This document shows positions 1-8,482 of a stretch of 47,927 nucleotides of DNA, piece after piece. Positions within the stretch are counted from its first letter, which is position 1. Each line of letters opens with the position of its first letter. This DNA is from Phycisphaerae bacterium (GTDB taxonomy: Bacteria > Planctomycetota > Phycisphaerae > UBA1845). Position numbers and translations under genes: made by a program. Below the pieces are notes generated by a model. The model saw only the letters and a list, made by a program, of their open reading frames with translations. It was not told the origin of the DNA and made no database searches. The DNA is taken from assembly GCA_013360585.1 (NCBI GenBank), contig JABWBH010000036.1:1-47927 (forward strand), written 5' to 3'.

Positions 1-2
1 CC

Positions 3-480
3 ATCGTGGGGCGGGTCGTCGACACCGAGGGCAAGCCGGTGCCAGGGGCCGAGGTGATGGTCGGGCCGCGCAGCATGATGATCCCGGTCGACTTCATGAT
101 CCCGGTGGGCCGCAGCGACGCCGATGGGCGCTTCCAGATGCTCGGCTTCCCCAGCGGACAGGTGTCCGGCATCGCGCGGCGGGACGGCGAGGCGTGGACC
201 GTCACGGAGCCCAAGCCGACGGCCGGGGAGCTGGTGATCCAGCTGCCGAGCACGCACACGCTCACGCTGACCGTGCGCGCCAAGGGCGGCGCGAAGGTCG
301 GGGACCTGCGCCTCTCCCTGGTGCAGAGCGACGACGAGAGCCGGGGCGGAGCCGCGGTGTTCGGGGTCGGGACGCCGATCGCGATCGACGCGCGCCGGAA
401 GACCCTCGACGACGGGCGCATCCAGATCGAGCGGCTGGTCCCGGCCTTCTACGTGGTCCGTTGTCGCGCCGCCGGATTCG
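3..480 (+). CDS. Partial carboxypeptidase-regulatory-like domain protein
   Basis: The reading frame is already open at base 3 and reads IVGRVVDTEGKPVPGAEV, the usual opening of a carboxypeptidase-regulatory-like (CNA-B/Ig-type) beta-sandwich. It continues through a SDADGRF turn and alternating hydrophobic strands to about residue 155 (VVRCRAAGF). The 5' end lies outside the window. The frame stays open to 740, but the translation after about 480 is only the shadow of the lipoyl domain encoded on the opposite strand, so the real protein is cut off at a junction near 440-490. Such domains usually occur as repeats in large secreted or surface proteins; the full protein cannot be judged from this piece. 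Fairly sure of the fold, unsure of the function. Confidence 0.55.
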
Positions 481-710
481 TCGAACGACACGATCACGTC
501 GCCGACGTGGATCGTCTGTCCCTCTTTGACGTTGACCGCCGTCACCGTCCCGCCGAAGGGCGAGGGAATCTCGACGGCGGCCTTGTCCGTCTCGACCTCC
601 ATCAGCGGCTGGTCCTCCTTCACCGTCTGACCGGTCTGAATGAGCACCCGGATGACCTGGGCCTCGTGAATGCCCTCGCCAAGGTCAGGGAGTTTGAAGT
701 CTCTAGGCAT
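460..710 (-). CDS. pdhC: Dihydrolipoyl acyltransferase (PDH E2), N-terminal lipoyl domain only
   Basis: Read on the - strand from ATG at 710-708, the protein begins MPRDFKLPDLGEGIHEAQV and contains METDKAAVEIPSPFGG, the lipoyl-lysine hairpin of an E2 subunit (lysine at about residue 43), followed by VKEGQTIHVGDVIV. The start has a good ribosome site (AAGGAAG, about 5 bases upstream). It is the third gene of the - strand operon after E1 alpha and E1 beta, as expected for pdhA-pdhB-pdhC. After about 80 residues the - strand translation turns into the H/R/D-rich shadow of the + strand gene at the left edge, so peripheral-subunit-binding and catalytic domains are missing. Either the gene is truncated by rearrangement or the sequence is chimeric there. 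The identity of the lipoyl domain is certain. Confidence 0.8.
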
Positions 711-818
711 AAACGCTTCCTTCGGAATATCGATCTGTGAACCGCGAATGACGGAAGGAGCTGACCGCCGGCTCGGACGACGTCCTTCGTTGTTCGCAAT
801 TCGCCCTTCGCAATGCTC

Positions 819-1802
819 TCAATACTCCAGCACTTCCTTCGCCGCGTGCTTCACGCGCTCCGCGTTGATCAGATACGGCGCCTCGCGCGAGAAATACGGG
901 AAGATGATGTCATACCCCGTCACGCGCTTGATCGGCGCCTCGAGGCAGTCTAACGCGTTCTCGACGATCCGCGCCACCACCTCCGACCCGATCCCGCAGC
1001 GGCGATGCCCCTCGTGAATCACGACCGCGCGCCCCGTCTTCCGCACCGACGCCGTGATCGTCTCCGTGTCCAGCGGCGCCACCGACAGCAGGTCGATCAC
1101 CTCGACCGAGACGCCGTCGTCCTCCGCCAGATCGCGCGCCGCCTCCAGCGTCGGGCGCATCGTCGCACCGTAGGAGATCAGCGTAAGCTGCGTGCCCTCG
1201 CGGACGACCTGGGCCTTGCCGATCGGCAGAAACTCCGGCTCGTCCGGCACGTTCTCCTTGAACGCGCGGTAGATCAGCTTCGGCTCGAAGAAGATCACCG
1301 GGTCCGGGTATTTCAGAATCGAGGTCAGCAGCAGCGCCCGGGCGTTGCGCGGTCCGGAAGGAATGACCATCGTCAGGCCCGGTGTGTGTGCGTAGATCGC
1401 CTCGCGCGACTCGCTGTGATGCTCGACGGCGCGGATGCCGCCGCCGTAGGGCATCCGGATGACCATGTTCATGCCGATGCGGCCGCGCGTCCGGTTGCGC
1501 ATGCGGGAGACGTGGTTCTCCACCTGGTGATACGCCTGGTAGAAGAACCCGGAGAACTGCATCTCGGGCACGGGTTTCAGGCCGTAAGCCGCCATCCCGA
1601 CCGCGCCGCCGATGATCGCGGCTTCAGCGAGCGGCGTGTCGATCACCCGGTTGGGCCCGTATTTCTTGAGCAACCCCTCGGTGACGCGGAACACACCCTC
1701 GTCCTGACCGATGTCCTGGCCCAGGAGGACCACGGCGTCGTCGAGGGACAACGCCTCATCCAGCGCCCGGTTGACCGCTTTGACTAAGGTAAGTTCAGGC
1801 AT
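819..1802 (-). CDS. pdhB: Pyruvate/2-oxoacid dehydrogenase E1 component, beta subunit
   Basis: The 327-residue product has the standard length and order of E1 beta: an N-terminal transketolase-type pyrimidine-binding domain (MPELTLVKAVNRALDEAL, LGQDIGQDEGVFRVTEGL, the conserved glutamate in TPLAEAAIIGGAVGMA) and a C-terminal transketolase domain (IDLLSVAPLDTETI, VIHEGHRRCGIGSEV). With E1 alpha it decarboxylates pyruvate (or a branched 2-oxoacid) and passes the acyl group to lipoyl-E2 in the cytoplasm. It lies between E1 alpha (128 bases upstream) and E2 (108 bases downstream) on the same strand. Both gaps hold short degenerate AT-poor motifs (such as repeated attcgc/cattcc words) and no gene. 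The start ATG lacks a clear ribosome site. Substrate (pyruvate or branched-chain) cannot be decided by eye. Confidence 0.93.
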   Translation of the reverse strand: MPELTLVKAVNRALDEALSLDDAVVLLGQDIGQDEGVFRVTEGLLKKYGPNRVIDTPLAEAAIIGGAVGMAAYGLKPVPEMQFSGFFYQAYHQVENHVSRMRNRTRGRIGMNMVIRMPYGGGIRAVEHHSESREAIYAHTPGLTMVIPSGPRNARALLLTSILKYPDPVIFFEPKLIYRAFKENVPDEPEFLPIGKAQVVREGTQLTLISYGATMRPTLEAARDLAEDDGVSVEVIDLLSVAPLDTETITASVRKTGRAVVIHEGHRRCGIGSEVVARIVENALDCLEAPIKRVTGYDIIFPYFSREAPYLINAERVKHAAKEVLEY

Positions 1803-1930
1803 AGGCGTCGGACCACGAACGAGAGTCTAACCTCAACGACGAAGGATCGTTAACGAAGGACCAACGCCCCGAAACCGAAGCCCCGGGCGTAATCGTCTTC
1901 GTCTTCAGCATTCCACTCCGCATTCCGCAT

Positions 1931-3028
1931 TTACGTTTTCAACACGCCCTCGCGCACCAGGCACGCGCGATACTCCTCCCGCTGCCGCACAATCTCCGGC
2001 GCGGGGTCGGCGTACATGTAATCGAACACGATCGACGGATCGACGGACTTGCAATACGTCTCGTAACGCTCCACCGCCGCCCGGACCTCGGTTTGAATCT
2101 CGTTCTCGATCTTCTGCTCCAGGTCTTCACTGAGGATGCGTCGCTTCTTCAAATACTTGGCGAAGCGCACGATCGGGTCGCGTTTCTCCCAGGCCTTGAC
2201 CTCGTCATCCGACCGGTACTTCGTCGGGTCGTCGGCGGTGGTGTGAACGCTCATGCGGTAGGTGACGGCCTCGATGAGCGTCGGTCCGCCGCCCTTGCGC
2301 GCCTTGTCGGCGGCTTCTTTCGTGGCGACGTAGACCGCCAGCGGGTCGTTCCCGTCCACCTGGATGCCGTTGAACCCGTAGGCGACGGCCTTGTGGGCGA
2401 TCGTCTGCGACGCGGTCTGGTTGGCGACGGGAATCGAAATCGCCCAGTGATTGTTCTGTACCAGGAAGATGCAGGGCAGCTTGTAGACCCCGGCGAAGTT
2501 CATCGCCTCGTGAAAGTCGCCTTCGCTGGTGGCGCCGTCGCCGAGATAGGTCAGGACGCAGTGCGGGTCGCCGCGGAGCTTCATCGCCCACGCCAGACCC
2601 ATCCCGTGGGGAACCTGCGACGCGATCGGGACGCACATCGGAAGGTCGTTGACGCCTTCGGGCGGGCGGCAGCCTTCCTCGAATCCGCCCCAGAAGTACA
2701 TCGAGTGTTCGATCGGCCAGCCGCGGAAGATGGCGGTTCCGGGTTCGCGGAAGGCGTAGACGACCCAGTCTTCGGGGGTCATCAGGATGCCCGAGGCGCA
2801 GTGTGCCGCTTCCTGACCGCGGCAGGGTCCGTAAGTGCCGATGCGCCCCTGGCGCTGGAGGTTAATGCAGCGCTCGTCGAGGCGACGGGCGAGAAGCATG
2901 AGGCGATAAAGCTCTAAACTTTTCTGAGTGCTAAGCTTAGGATCAAGGTCGGCATCGAGGTTGCCTTTCTCGTCGAGGATGGACAGTGACTCCACCTTGG
3001 ACTTGATCGTCAACGTCTTTCGAGGCAA
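1931..3028 (-). CDS. pdhA: Pyruvate/2-oxoacid dehydrogenase E1 component, alpha subunit
   Basis: The product (365 residues from the chosen start) resembles Gram-positive type PdhA. It carries YRLMLLARRLDER, the GQEA motif, the thiamine-diphosphate motif GDGATSEGDFHEAMNFAG ending in the conserved NN (VQNNHWAIS), VDGNDPLAVY, and the phosphorylation-loop-like HTTADDPTKYRS. I chose TTG at 3028-3026 because a strong ribosome site (GGGGAGG at 3042-3036) sits 7 bases upstream and a sigma70-like promoter (3181-3153) lies beyond it. An in-frame ATG further up (3181) overlaps that promoter and would add 51 basic, low-complexity residues unlike the family. First gene of the pdhA-pdhB-pdhC operon; lipoyl synthase is encoded about 35 kb away at 37848, but no E3 gene is in this window. 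Confidence 0.93.
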   Translation of the reverse strand: MPRKTLTIKSKVESLSILDEKGNLDADLDPKLSTQKSLELYRLMLLARRLDERCINLQRQGRIGTYGPCRGQEAAHCASGILMTPEDWVVYAFREPGTAIFRGWPIEHSMYFWGGFEEGCRPPEGVNDLPMCVPIASQVPHGMGLAWAMKLRGDPHCVLTYLGDGATSEGDFHEAMNFAGVYKLPCIFLVQNNHWAISIPVANQTASQTIAHKAVAYGFNGIQVDGNDPLAVYVATKEAADKARKGGGPTLIEAVTYRMSVHTTADDPTKYRSDDEVKAWEKRDPIVRFAKYLKKRRILSEDLEQKIENEIQTEVRAAVERYETYCKSVDPSIVFDYMYADPAPEIVRQREEYRACLVREGVLKT

Positions 3029-3035
3029 GGCGAAA

Positions 3036-3042
3036 CCTCCCC
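3036..3042 (-). promoter_or_regulatory. Ribosome binding site deciding the pdhA TTG start
   Basis: On the - strand GGGGAGG ends 7 bases before TTG at 3028. No comparable site precedes the upstream in-frame ATG at 3181. Confidence 0.7.
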
Positions 3043-3152
3043 TGCATGCCGCGCGAAACGGGCGCCGAATCGACGCCGTGGATGCCGCGGGTGAAACCCG
3101 GCGGCGGACCCGACCCGCCTCCTGCCGCGACGACCGTCGCGCAGGATCGGGG

Positions 3153-3181
3153 ACTTTAGGGACTGGCCGCGGCTTCCGCAA
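3153..3181 (-). promoter_or_regulatory. Putative sigma70-like promoter of the pdh operon
   Basis: On the - strand TTGCGG (3181-3176) is followed by a 17-base spacer and TAAAGT (3158-3153). Transcription would start near 3146, giving a leader of about 118 bases before the TTG start of pdhA. It faces away from the divergent gene at 3277. Confidence 0.45.
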
Positions 3182-3276
3182 GGTGCGGCAGCCGAAGGTC
3201 GGGATCAGGAAAACGTGGAACCGCCGGACATGAGGACGTACATTGCCGCGGCTGCGGGCGTTGGGCGGGTACGCTC

Positions 3277-5466
3277 ATGAATCAACGAACAAGATGGCTG
3301 TTCGCGCTGGCGGGCGTCGTCGCGGGAGGGCTCCTCGCGTGGCGGACACTCGGACCTTCAACCCCGGCTGGCGGTGACGGAAGCGCCACGTGGTCCGGAT
3401 CCTACGCGGTCGCTCTTGCTTCGGCCCGCGAGCGGGATCGCCGCCTGTTGATCGAATTCTCAGCGGCGAAGTGCCCGGCGTGCCGGAAGATGGCTGGGAT
3501 TCTGGCGGATGCGTCGGTCGTCGCCGCGATGTCGGACTACGTTCGCGTTCGCGTTGACGGGCTGGCGGAACCCGCCGTCGCCGAGCGGTTCGGGATAGAG
3601 AGGTTCCCCACCTACGTGGTGGCCGACGGGCAGGAGCGGTTGATCGCCCGAACCTGCGGCGTTCAGTCCGCCGATGCCTTCACGGAGTTTCTGGACCGGG
3701 CGAGAACGCTGCCGCCGCCGGAACCGACAGCGGCGACGGAAACGGCGACATCGCCCGGTGTGACAGCCTCCGATGTCGAAGCGTCGTCTTTTCAATCGGC
3801 AGACGGCTCGAAGCGAGCCGATCCGCCTGTCTGGATCGTGACGGGACGGAAGCACGTTGTCGCTGCGGATTCGGCGTATGCCTCCGAGGCCGGATTGCAG
3901 ATGCTCCGCGCGGGGGGCAACGCGGTGGACGCGGCGGTGGCGGTCTCGTTTGCGCTGGCCGTGACGCGACCGGAAAGCACGGGAGTCGGCGGCGGCGGAT
4001 TCATGATCGTGAGGCTTGCTGACGGCCTTACGACCGCGCTGGACTTCCGTGAGACCGCGCCTCGCGCCGCCGGACCCGATATGTTCGCGCTGAGCGAGGA
4101 CGACGCGGCATCGACGGGGTCACGCATCGGTCATCGCGCGGCGGCGACGCCGGGACTGGTCGCCGGGCGGTGCGAGGCGCTGAAACGCTGGGGGAAACTG
4201 CCTTTGTCGACGGTCCTCGCGCCGGCGATCCGGCTCGCGGAAGAGGGGTTCGCGGTGGACGCTTCGTTCGTGGCGGCGTCGAAGGAAGCGCTTGAGGCGT
4301 ACCTGAAGAATCCCTCGCTGACCACGTCGTGCGCCTACGTTTACCGCACGTTTCTGAATGAGGGGCGTCTCTTTCCGCAGGGGCATGTGTTGCGGCAGCC
4401 CGCGCTGGCGGCGTTCCTGAAGCGGCTGGCGGCGGAGGGACCGGACTTCTTCTACCGGGGCGAGTTCGCGGCGGCGCTGGAGAAGACGATGACGGCGCAC
4501 GGCGGCGTCATGACGGCTGCGGATCTGTCCTCGTATTTCGTCAAGGATCGCGAGCCGCTGGTCGGAACGTACCGGGAGTGGACGGTGGTGACGATGCCGC
4601 CGCCGTCGTCGGGGGGCGTGGCGATCCTCGAGGCGCTGAACATCCTCGAGGTCTACCCGATGCGCGACCTGCGCGACAACGAGGTCCGCCCCGGTCCGCA
4701 CCTGCTGGTCGAGGCGATGAAACATGCGTTTGCGGACCGGGCGCGATATCTCGCAGATGCGGATTTCGCCGACGTTCCGGTCGAACGCCTCACGTCGAAA
4801 TTGTATGCGCGAAAACTGGCCGTGCGGATTCAAAAGGCGCTGCCCGGCGTGCTTCCGCAAGAAGGTTACGGCAGCGCGGAGTTTCTCGAGGACGGGGGAA
4901 CGAGCCACTTCAGCATCGTCGACGGCGACGGCAACGCCGTGGTCAGCACCGAGACGATCAACACGGAGTTCGGATCACTGGCCGCCGTGGAGGAGTGGGG
5001 TGTCGTCCTGAACAATCAGATGGACGACTTCGCCGCGCGTCCGGATCAGCCGAACGCCTTCGGGCTGATGCAGTCCGATCGCAACCGGATCGAACCGGGC
5101 AAGCGCCCGCTGTCCAGCATGAGTCCGACGATCGTCCTGAAGGACGAAGAGCCTTGTCTGCTGATCGGGGCCTCAGGCGGACCGCGGATCATCAGCGGCG
5201 TGCTGAACGTGTTCGTCAATCTGCTGGACTACGGCATGTCGCCGCCGGAAGCGATGACGGCGGTGCGCCTGCATCATCAGTGGCGCCCGGAAAGCCTGGC
5301 CTTCGACGCCGCTCCGCCGGGGTCGCTCGCCGAACTGCTGACCTCGAAGGGACACCTCCTGTCCGACGAGCGTCGCGTGTCACACGTGCAATTCGTCCTC
5401 CGGTCCGAGGATCGCTGGATCGGCGCATCCGACCCTCGCAAGGGTGGGCGCCCGGCGGGCGAGTAA
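3277..5466 (+). CDS. ggt: Thioredoxin-like domain fused to gamma-glutamyltransferase
   Basis: The 729-residue protein begins with a signal anchor (about residues 6-22). A thioredoxin-like domain follows (about 38-145) with the redox motif C66-P-A-C69 and the cis-proline region FPTYVV. An A/T/S/P-rich linker (about 146-182) leads to a complete gamma-glutamyltransferase (about 185-729). GGT hallmarks are AGGNAVDAAVA, the STGVGGGGFM glycine loop, MPPPSSGGVAILEALN, the autoprocessing nucleophile Thr542 in GGTSHFSIVD, and GASGGPRII. GGT hydrolyses or transfers the gamma-glutamyl group of glutathione-like thiols outside the cytoplasm; a CxxC domain on the same chain would sit beside a thiol or disulfide substrate. 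Divergent from the pdh operon, no partner downstream. The GGT assignment is firm; what the thioredoxin part does is inference. Confidence 0.93.
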   Translation: MNQRTRWLFALAGVVAGGLLAWRTLGPSTPAGGDGSATWSGSYAVALASARERDRRLLIEFSAAKCPACRKMAGILADASVVAAMSDYVRVRVDGLAEPAVAERFGIERFPTYVVADGQERLIARTCGVQSADAFTEFLDRARTLPPPEPTAATETATSPGVTASDVEASSFQSADGSKRADPPVWIVTGRKHVVAADSAYASEAGLQMLRAGGNAVDAAVAVSFALAVTRPESTGVGGGGFMIVRLADGLTTALDFRETAPRAAGPDMFALSEDDAASTGSRIGHRAAATPGLVAGRCEALKRWGKLPLSTVLAPAIRLAEEGFAVDASFVAASKEALEAYLKNPSLTTSCAYVYRTFLNEGRLFPQGHVLRQPALAAFLKRLAAEGPDFFYRGEFAAALEKTMTAHGGVMTAADLSSYFVKDREPLVGTYREWTVVTMPPPSSGGVAILEALNILEVYPMRDLRDNEVRPGPHLLVEAMKHAFADRARYLADADFADVPVERLTSKLYARKLAVRIQKALPGVLPQEGYGSAEFLEDGGTSHFSIVDGDGNAVVSTETINTEFGSLAAVEEWGVVLNNQMDDFAARPDQPNAFGLMQSDRNRIEPGKRPLSSMSPTIVLKDEEPCLLIGASGGPRIISGVLNVFVNLLDYGMSPPEAMTAVRLHHQWRPESLAFDAAPPGSLAELLTSKGHLLSDERRVSHVQFVLRSEDRWIGASDPRKGGRPAGE

Positions 5467-5644
5467 CCGACCGAAGCGCCACCGCTTGGACGGATCGAAC
5501 TCCACTCCGGTGCGGTTTCTCCGTTCCGGGCCCCGACGCGAAGTTTTTTAATTAAGTTGTTTATTTAAAGCACTTTGTGTGCGCTTAAGCCGTCGCCTGC
5601 CGGACTGGATTACGAGATATTACACGCCTAAGGTCAGCAAATGA

Positions 5645-5672
5645 TTGCCTGGCGATATTTTTATGATATAAT
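5645..5672 (+). promoter_or_regulatory. Sigma70-like promoter for the SPFH/Arc operon
   Basis: TTGCCT (5645-5650), a 16-base spacer and a perfect TATAAT (5667-5672) stand in a conspicuously AT-rich stretch (about 5540-5690) that could act as an UP element. The predicted start near 5679 leaves a leader of about 20 bases, just enough for the GAGGAGG ribosome site before ATG 5701. The 234-base gap between the GGT gene and this operon holds no gene. Confidence 0.65.
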
Positions 5673-5700
5673 ACCGAAATAGGCTTGAGGAGGAAATTCG

Positions 5701-6594
5701 ATGGAATCGAGAGAAACCGAAGGAAGGTCGCTGAACGGCTGGGCGATGCTGGGGTTCCTGGTGCTGGTCGGCGGCGCGCTGGGATACTGGGGGTATGCGT
5801 GGATTTCGCAGGCTGCCCGGGAGCGCGTTGTGAACGGGTGGGAGGTGGCGGGGTGGGTGTTGGCGGACCTGGTCTGGACCGCGTTCTTGCTGGGGTTCTT
5901 CACGTTACAGCCGAACATGGCGGCGGTGCTGATCCTTTTCGGGAAGTATCGCGGGACGGTGCGGACGAGCGGGTTTCACTGGGCGAACCCCTTCCTGATG
6001 AAGGAGAAGGTCTCGGTCCGGGCGCGGAACTTCAACGGGGAGAAGCTGAAGGTCAACGACTCGCGAGGCAACCCGATCGAGATCGCCCTGGTGGTGGTGT
6101 GGCGGGTGACGGACACGGCGAAGGCGATTTTCGACGTGGATCATTACGACGGCTACGTCACGACGCAGAGCGAGGCGGCGTTGCGCCACCTGGCGATGTC
6201 TTACCCGTATGACACGTTTGAGGGGGACACGCTGTCGCTGCGCGGGAGTCTTGACGAAGTCTCGGAAGCGCTTCAGCGCGAGGTTCAGGCGCGGGTGGCG
6301 CCGGCGGGCGTGACGATCCAGGAGGCGCGGATCAGTCACCTGGCGTACGCGGCGGAGATTGCCGGCGCGATGCTTCAGCGTCAGCAGGCGGAGGCGATCG
6401 TCGCGGCGCGGACGCGCATTGTCGAGGGGGCGGTGGGGATGGTGGAGCTGGCGCTGGAGAAGCTGGAGGAGAAGAAAACGGTCGAGCTGGACGGGGAGCG
6501 GAAGGCGGCGATGGTCAGCAATCTGCTCGTTGTGCTCTGCGGGCATGAGTCGGCGCATCCGGTGGTGAACGCGGGCACGCTTTACTCGGGATAG
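5701..6594 (+). CDS. SPFH/Band 7 (stomatin-prohibitin family) membrane protein
   Basis: The 297-residue protein has two N-terminal membrane segments (about residues 15-37 and 48-66) followed by an SPFH domain (about 68-250). This starts [19 protein letters not shown] and contains the typical [27 protein letters not shown] and the helical [19 protein letters not shown] signature, then a coiled-coil tail. SPFH proteins form ring-like scaffolds in the membrane and recruit proteases or other partners. A strong GAGGAGG site precedes the ATG. A ribbon-helix-helix gene follows after 8 bases, a pairing commonly seen with this SPFH subfamily. The physiological role in bacteria is not settled. Confidence 0.9.
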   Translation: MESRETEGRSLNGWAMLGFLVLVGGALGYWGYAWISQAARERVVNGWEVAGWVLADLVWTAFLLGFFTLQPNMAAVLILFGKYRGTVRTSGFHWANPFLMKEKVSVRARNFNGEKLKVNDSRGNPIEIALVVVWRVTDTAKAIFDVDHYDGYVTTQSEAALRHLAMSYPYDTFEGDTLSLRGSLDEVSEALQREVQARVAPAGVTIQEARISHLAYAAEIAGAMLQRQQAEAIVAARTRIVEGAVGMVELALEKLEEKKTVELDGERKAAMVSNLLVVLCGHESAHPVVNAGTLYSG

Positions 6595-6602
6595 CGCGGA
6601 CG

Positions 6603-6809
6603 ATGGCCGAGCGCAAACCTTTTTTGCTGCGCCTCCCTCCGGATCTGATGGAGGAGTTGAACCGCTGGGCGCGCGACGACCTGCGGAGCGTCAACGCGCA
6701 GATCGAGTATCTGCTGCGCGAGGCGGTTCGGGCGCGGCGGCGGGCGCTGCCGCCGGGTCCGGCGGAGGATCCGGGCGCGGCGTGCGCTCCCGCCGCACCG
6801 GCGGAGTAA
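6603..6809 (+). CDS. Arc-like ribbon-helix-helix DNA-binding protein
   Basis: This is a 68-residue protein whose first 45 residues read as a ribbon-helix-helix fold: a beta strand PFLLRLP, then helices [14 protein letters not shown] and [17 protein letters not shown], matching Arc/MetJ-type repressors. The tail is a P/A-rich stretch of about 20 residues. It lies 8 bases after the SPFH gene on the same strand, so the pair is almost surely one transcript. It may repress its own promoter at 5645-5672, but I see no convincing operator repeat there. Function beyond DNA binding is inference. Confidence 0.8.
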   Translation: MAERKPFLLRLPPDLMEELNRWARDDLRSVNAQIEYLLREAVRARRRALPPGPAEDPGAACAPAAPAE

Positions 6810-6848
6810 GCGGCGGAGTAAGCGGCAGTCGAGGATGAAACCGCGGAG

Positions 6849-7955
6849 TCACGCACGCGGCGCGACGCACAGGGGGATTTGAGCACCGGAGTCCAGTAGC
6901 GCCTCGGCGGCGTCGGCGACGGCGTCGACGGTGACGCCGGTCATGCACTTGAGGTGTCCGAGGGGGCAGACGCGCCGCTGACAGGGGCCGCAATCCACGT
7001 CGATGCGGACAATGCGCTCCCGGGCGTAGCTGGTGCGGGTCCACTCCGGATGCGTCGGACCGAAGACGGTGACGACGGGGACGTTGAACGCCCGGGCAAA
7101 GTGGCGCAATCCGGCGTCGTTGCAGATCAGCAGGTTCGCCCGGGCGATCAGGGCTTTCGTCTCGCCGAGAGAGAGTCGCGGATCCTCGAAGACGACGGCG
7201 GAGGTCGTCATGTGGTCGCGGATAGCGCGGGCGATCGGCTCCTCGCCAGGACCGCAGGTCACCAGCACCGTCGCGCCGCGCGCCCGGACGAGGCGATCGG
7301 CGACGGCGGCGAAGCGTTCGGGCAGCCAGCACTTGGCGGCGCCGTAGCGGGCGCCGGGACTGAGGACGATGACCGGCGGGTTCAGCAGGACGCCGGCATG
7401 CTGAAGCTTCTTGAGCAGACCGCTTTCATCCTCGGCGGTCGGAAACAATTGCAGGCGGTCGTCGGGTCTGGGGCATCCGATCGCCTCGGCGAGGTCGGCG
7501 TAATACTCGACCAGGGGAAGCGGGGTGAAGCGGCGTCCGGCGCGGTTCTTCGGGGGCAGGGCGTCGGTCAGGAGGAAGCGGCGGCCGTCGCGGGCGTAGC
7601 CGATCCTCCGCCGCGCTCCGGCCAGGCGCGCGACGAGGGCGGAGCGGAACGAGTTCGGAAGGAGAACCGCCCAGTCAAAGCGAGCGGCCCGCAGTCTGCG
7701 CAGGAACCTCCAGAAGGCCGGCGACCACGGGGCGCGGGCCTGCTTCGGCGGCAGCAGGAACGTCTCGTTCACCCAGGGCATGCCGGCGATAATGTCCTGA
7801 AGGTTCGCCTCGGCCAGCCAGGCGACGTGTGCTTGCGGGAAATGCGTCCGGACGGCGCGCAAAAACGGCGTGGACATGACGAAGTCGCCGACCCAGGTGG
7901 GGAGCGTGACGAGGATGCGTCGCGGCGGCGGTTCACTGGCGCAGGGGAGAAGCAT
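6849..7955 (-). CDS. Glycosyltransferase family 9 (heptosyltransferase WaaF-like)
   Basis: The product is a GT-B enzyme of the lipopolysaccharide heptosyltransferase family. The N-terminal domain opens RRILVTLPTWVGDFVMSTP and carries the conserved D-x-x-x-x-PNSFRSALVARLAG segment; the C-terminal domain has SPGARYGAAKCWLPERFA, the NDAGLRHFA donor-binding motif, VFGPTHPEWT and the cysteine-rich CGPCQRRVCPLGHLKCM typical of WaaF. It would add heptose (or a related sugar) to the LPS core from ADP-heptose at the inner membrane. I used ATG 7955, close to the first beta strand; a TTG at 8021 would add 22 residues, and neither has a clear ribosome site. Convergent with the Arc-like gene, separated by 39 bases. 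Confidence 0.88.
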   Translation of the reverse strand: MLLPCASEPPPRRILVTLPTWVGDFVMSTPFLRAVRTHFPQAHVAWLAEANLQDIIAGMPWVNETFLLPPKQARAPWSPAFWRFLRRLRAARFDWAVLLPNSFRSALVARLAGARRRIGYARDGRRFLLTDALPPKNRAGRRFTPLPLVEYYADLAEAIGCPRPDDRLQLFPTAEDESGLLKKLQHAGVLLNPPVIVLSPGARYGAAKCWLPERFAAVADRLVRARGATVLVTCGPGEEPIARAIRDHMTTSAVVFEDPRLSLGETKALIARANLLICNDAGLRHFARAFNVPVVTVFGPTHPEWTRTSYARERIVRIDVDCGPCQRRVCPLGHLKCMTGVTVDAVADAAEALLDSGAQIPLCVAPRA

Positions 7956-8230
7956 CACACTCAGAAGTGTAGTGAAGGCGGCGGTCGCGCCCAGCCGACC
8001 GGCGTCACGCGTTGCGATCAAGCCCCGTGCCGGCCGAGGCGAGACGCCTTTCCTGCCGGGGCGCGGTTCGTACGCGCGGTTTCAACGCCTTCGCAGGCAG
8101 GTGTACAAAGAAAGCGTCCTGAGTTTCCAGCGGACTGCGGCGCTCGGTGCTTTGGGTGTTCTGTCGTTGTGGCGCGACGTGCATCGGGGGTCCAGGAGGG
8201 GCGGCGGATCGGCAGCGCAACGGCCGCCCA

Positions 8231-8319
8231 TCCTTTCGAGCCTCTGTCGTCCCCCCGGGACTCCGGGTTCCTCCGCACGGGTTTTCCAGCCCTGGCGGGC
8301 CGGGCTGTTTTCCACCACC
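8231..8319 (-). repeat. Dispersed repeat, block B, copy 1
   Basis: Read on the - strand, this block (GGAAAACAGCCC..CCAGGGCTGG..GAGTCCC..GGGAC) matches 46673-46780 on the + strand and follows block A directly. The gap 8022-8595 holds no convincing gene: open frames across it in several phases reflect GC richness. No similarity to a transposase is visible. Confidence 0.7.
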
Positions 8320-8482
8320 CCTTCCGGGGCTGAGACCGCCGGATGATCTTGCGGGCTAAGACCGCTGGATGATTTTCGGGGGCACAACCCCTCCTGTTGC
8401 TCCCTCCCTGCAGGATCGCGCCATGTAAGTTCATGTGATTCCAACACTCCGCAACCGGAGCCGGGTGGCGACTCAGGTCAAG
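8320..8482 (-). repeat. Dispersed repeat, block A, copy 1
   Basis: On the - strand this block reads as an ordered series of words: CCTGAGTC, CTCCGGTTGC, GTGTTGGAATC, CATGAACTTAC, CGCGATCCTGC, GGGAGGGAGC, then about 27-base units built on ATCATCCGGCGGTCTTAGCCC. The same series in the same order occurs at 46393-46573 in the opposite orientation. This copy has two of the 27-base units, the other three. Confidence 0.8.

Noticed and set aside
480-740. Continuation of the + strand left-edge gene to 740
   Set aside because: From about 480 the residues are the complement-strand shadow of the E2 lipoyl domain, which has the stronger motif evidence.
3029-3181. 51-residue N-terminal extension of E1 alpha
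   Set aside because: Basic low-complexity residues, absent from the family, overlapping the promoter; the TTG start has a ribosome site.
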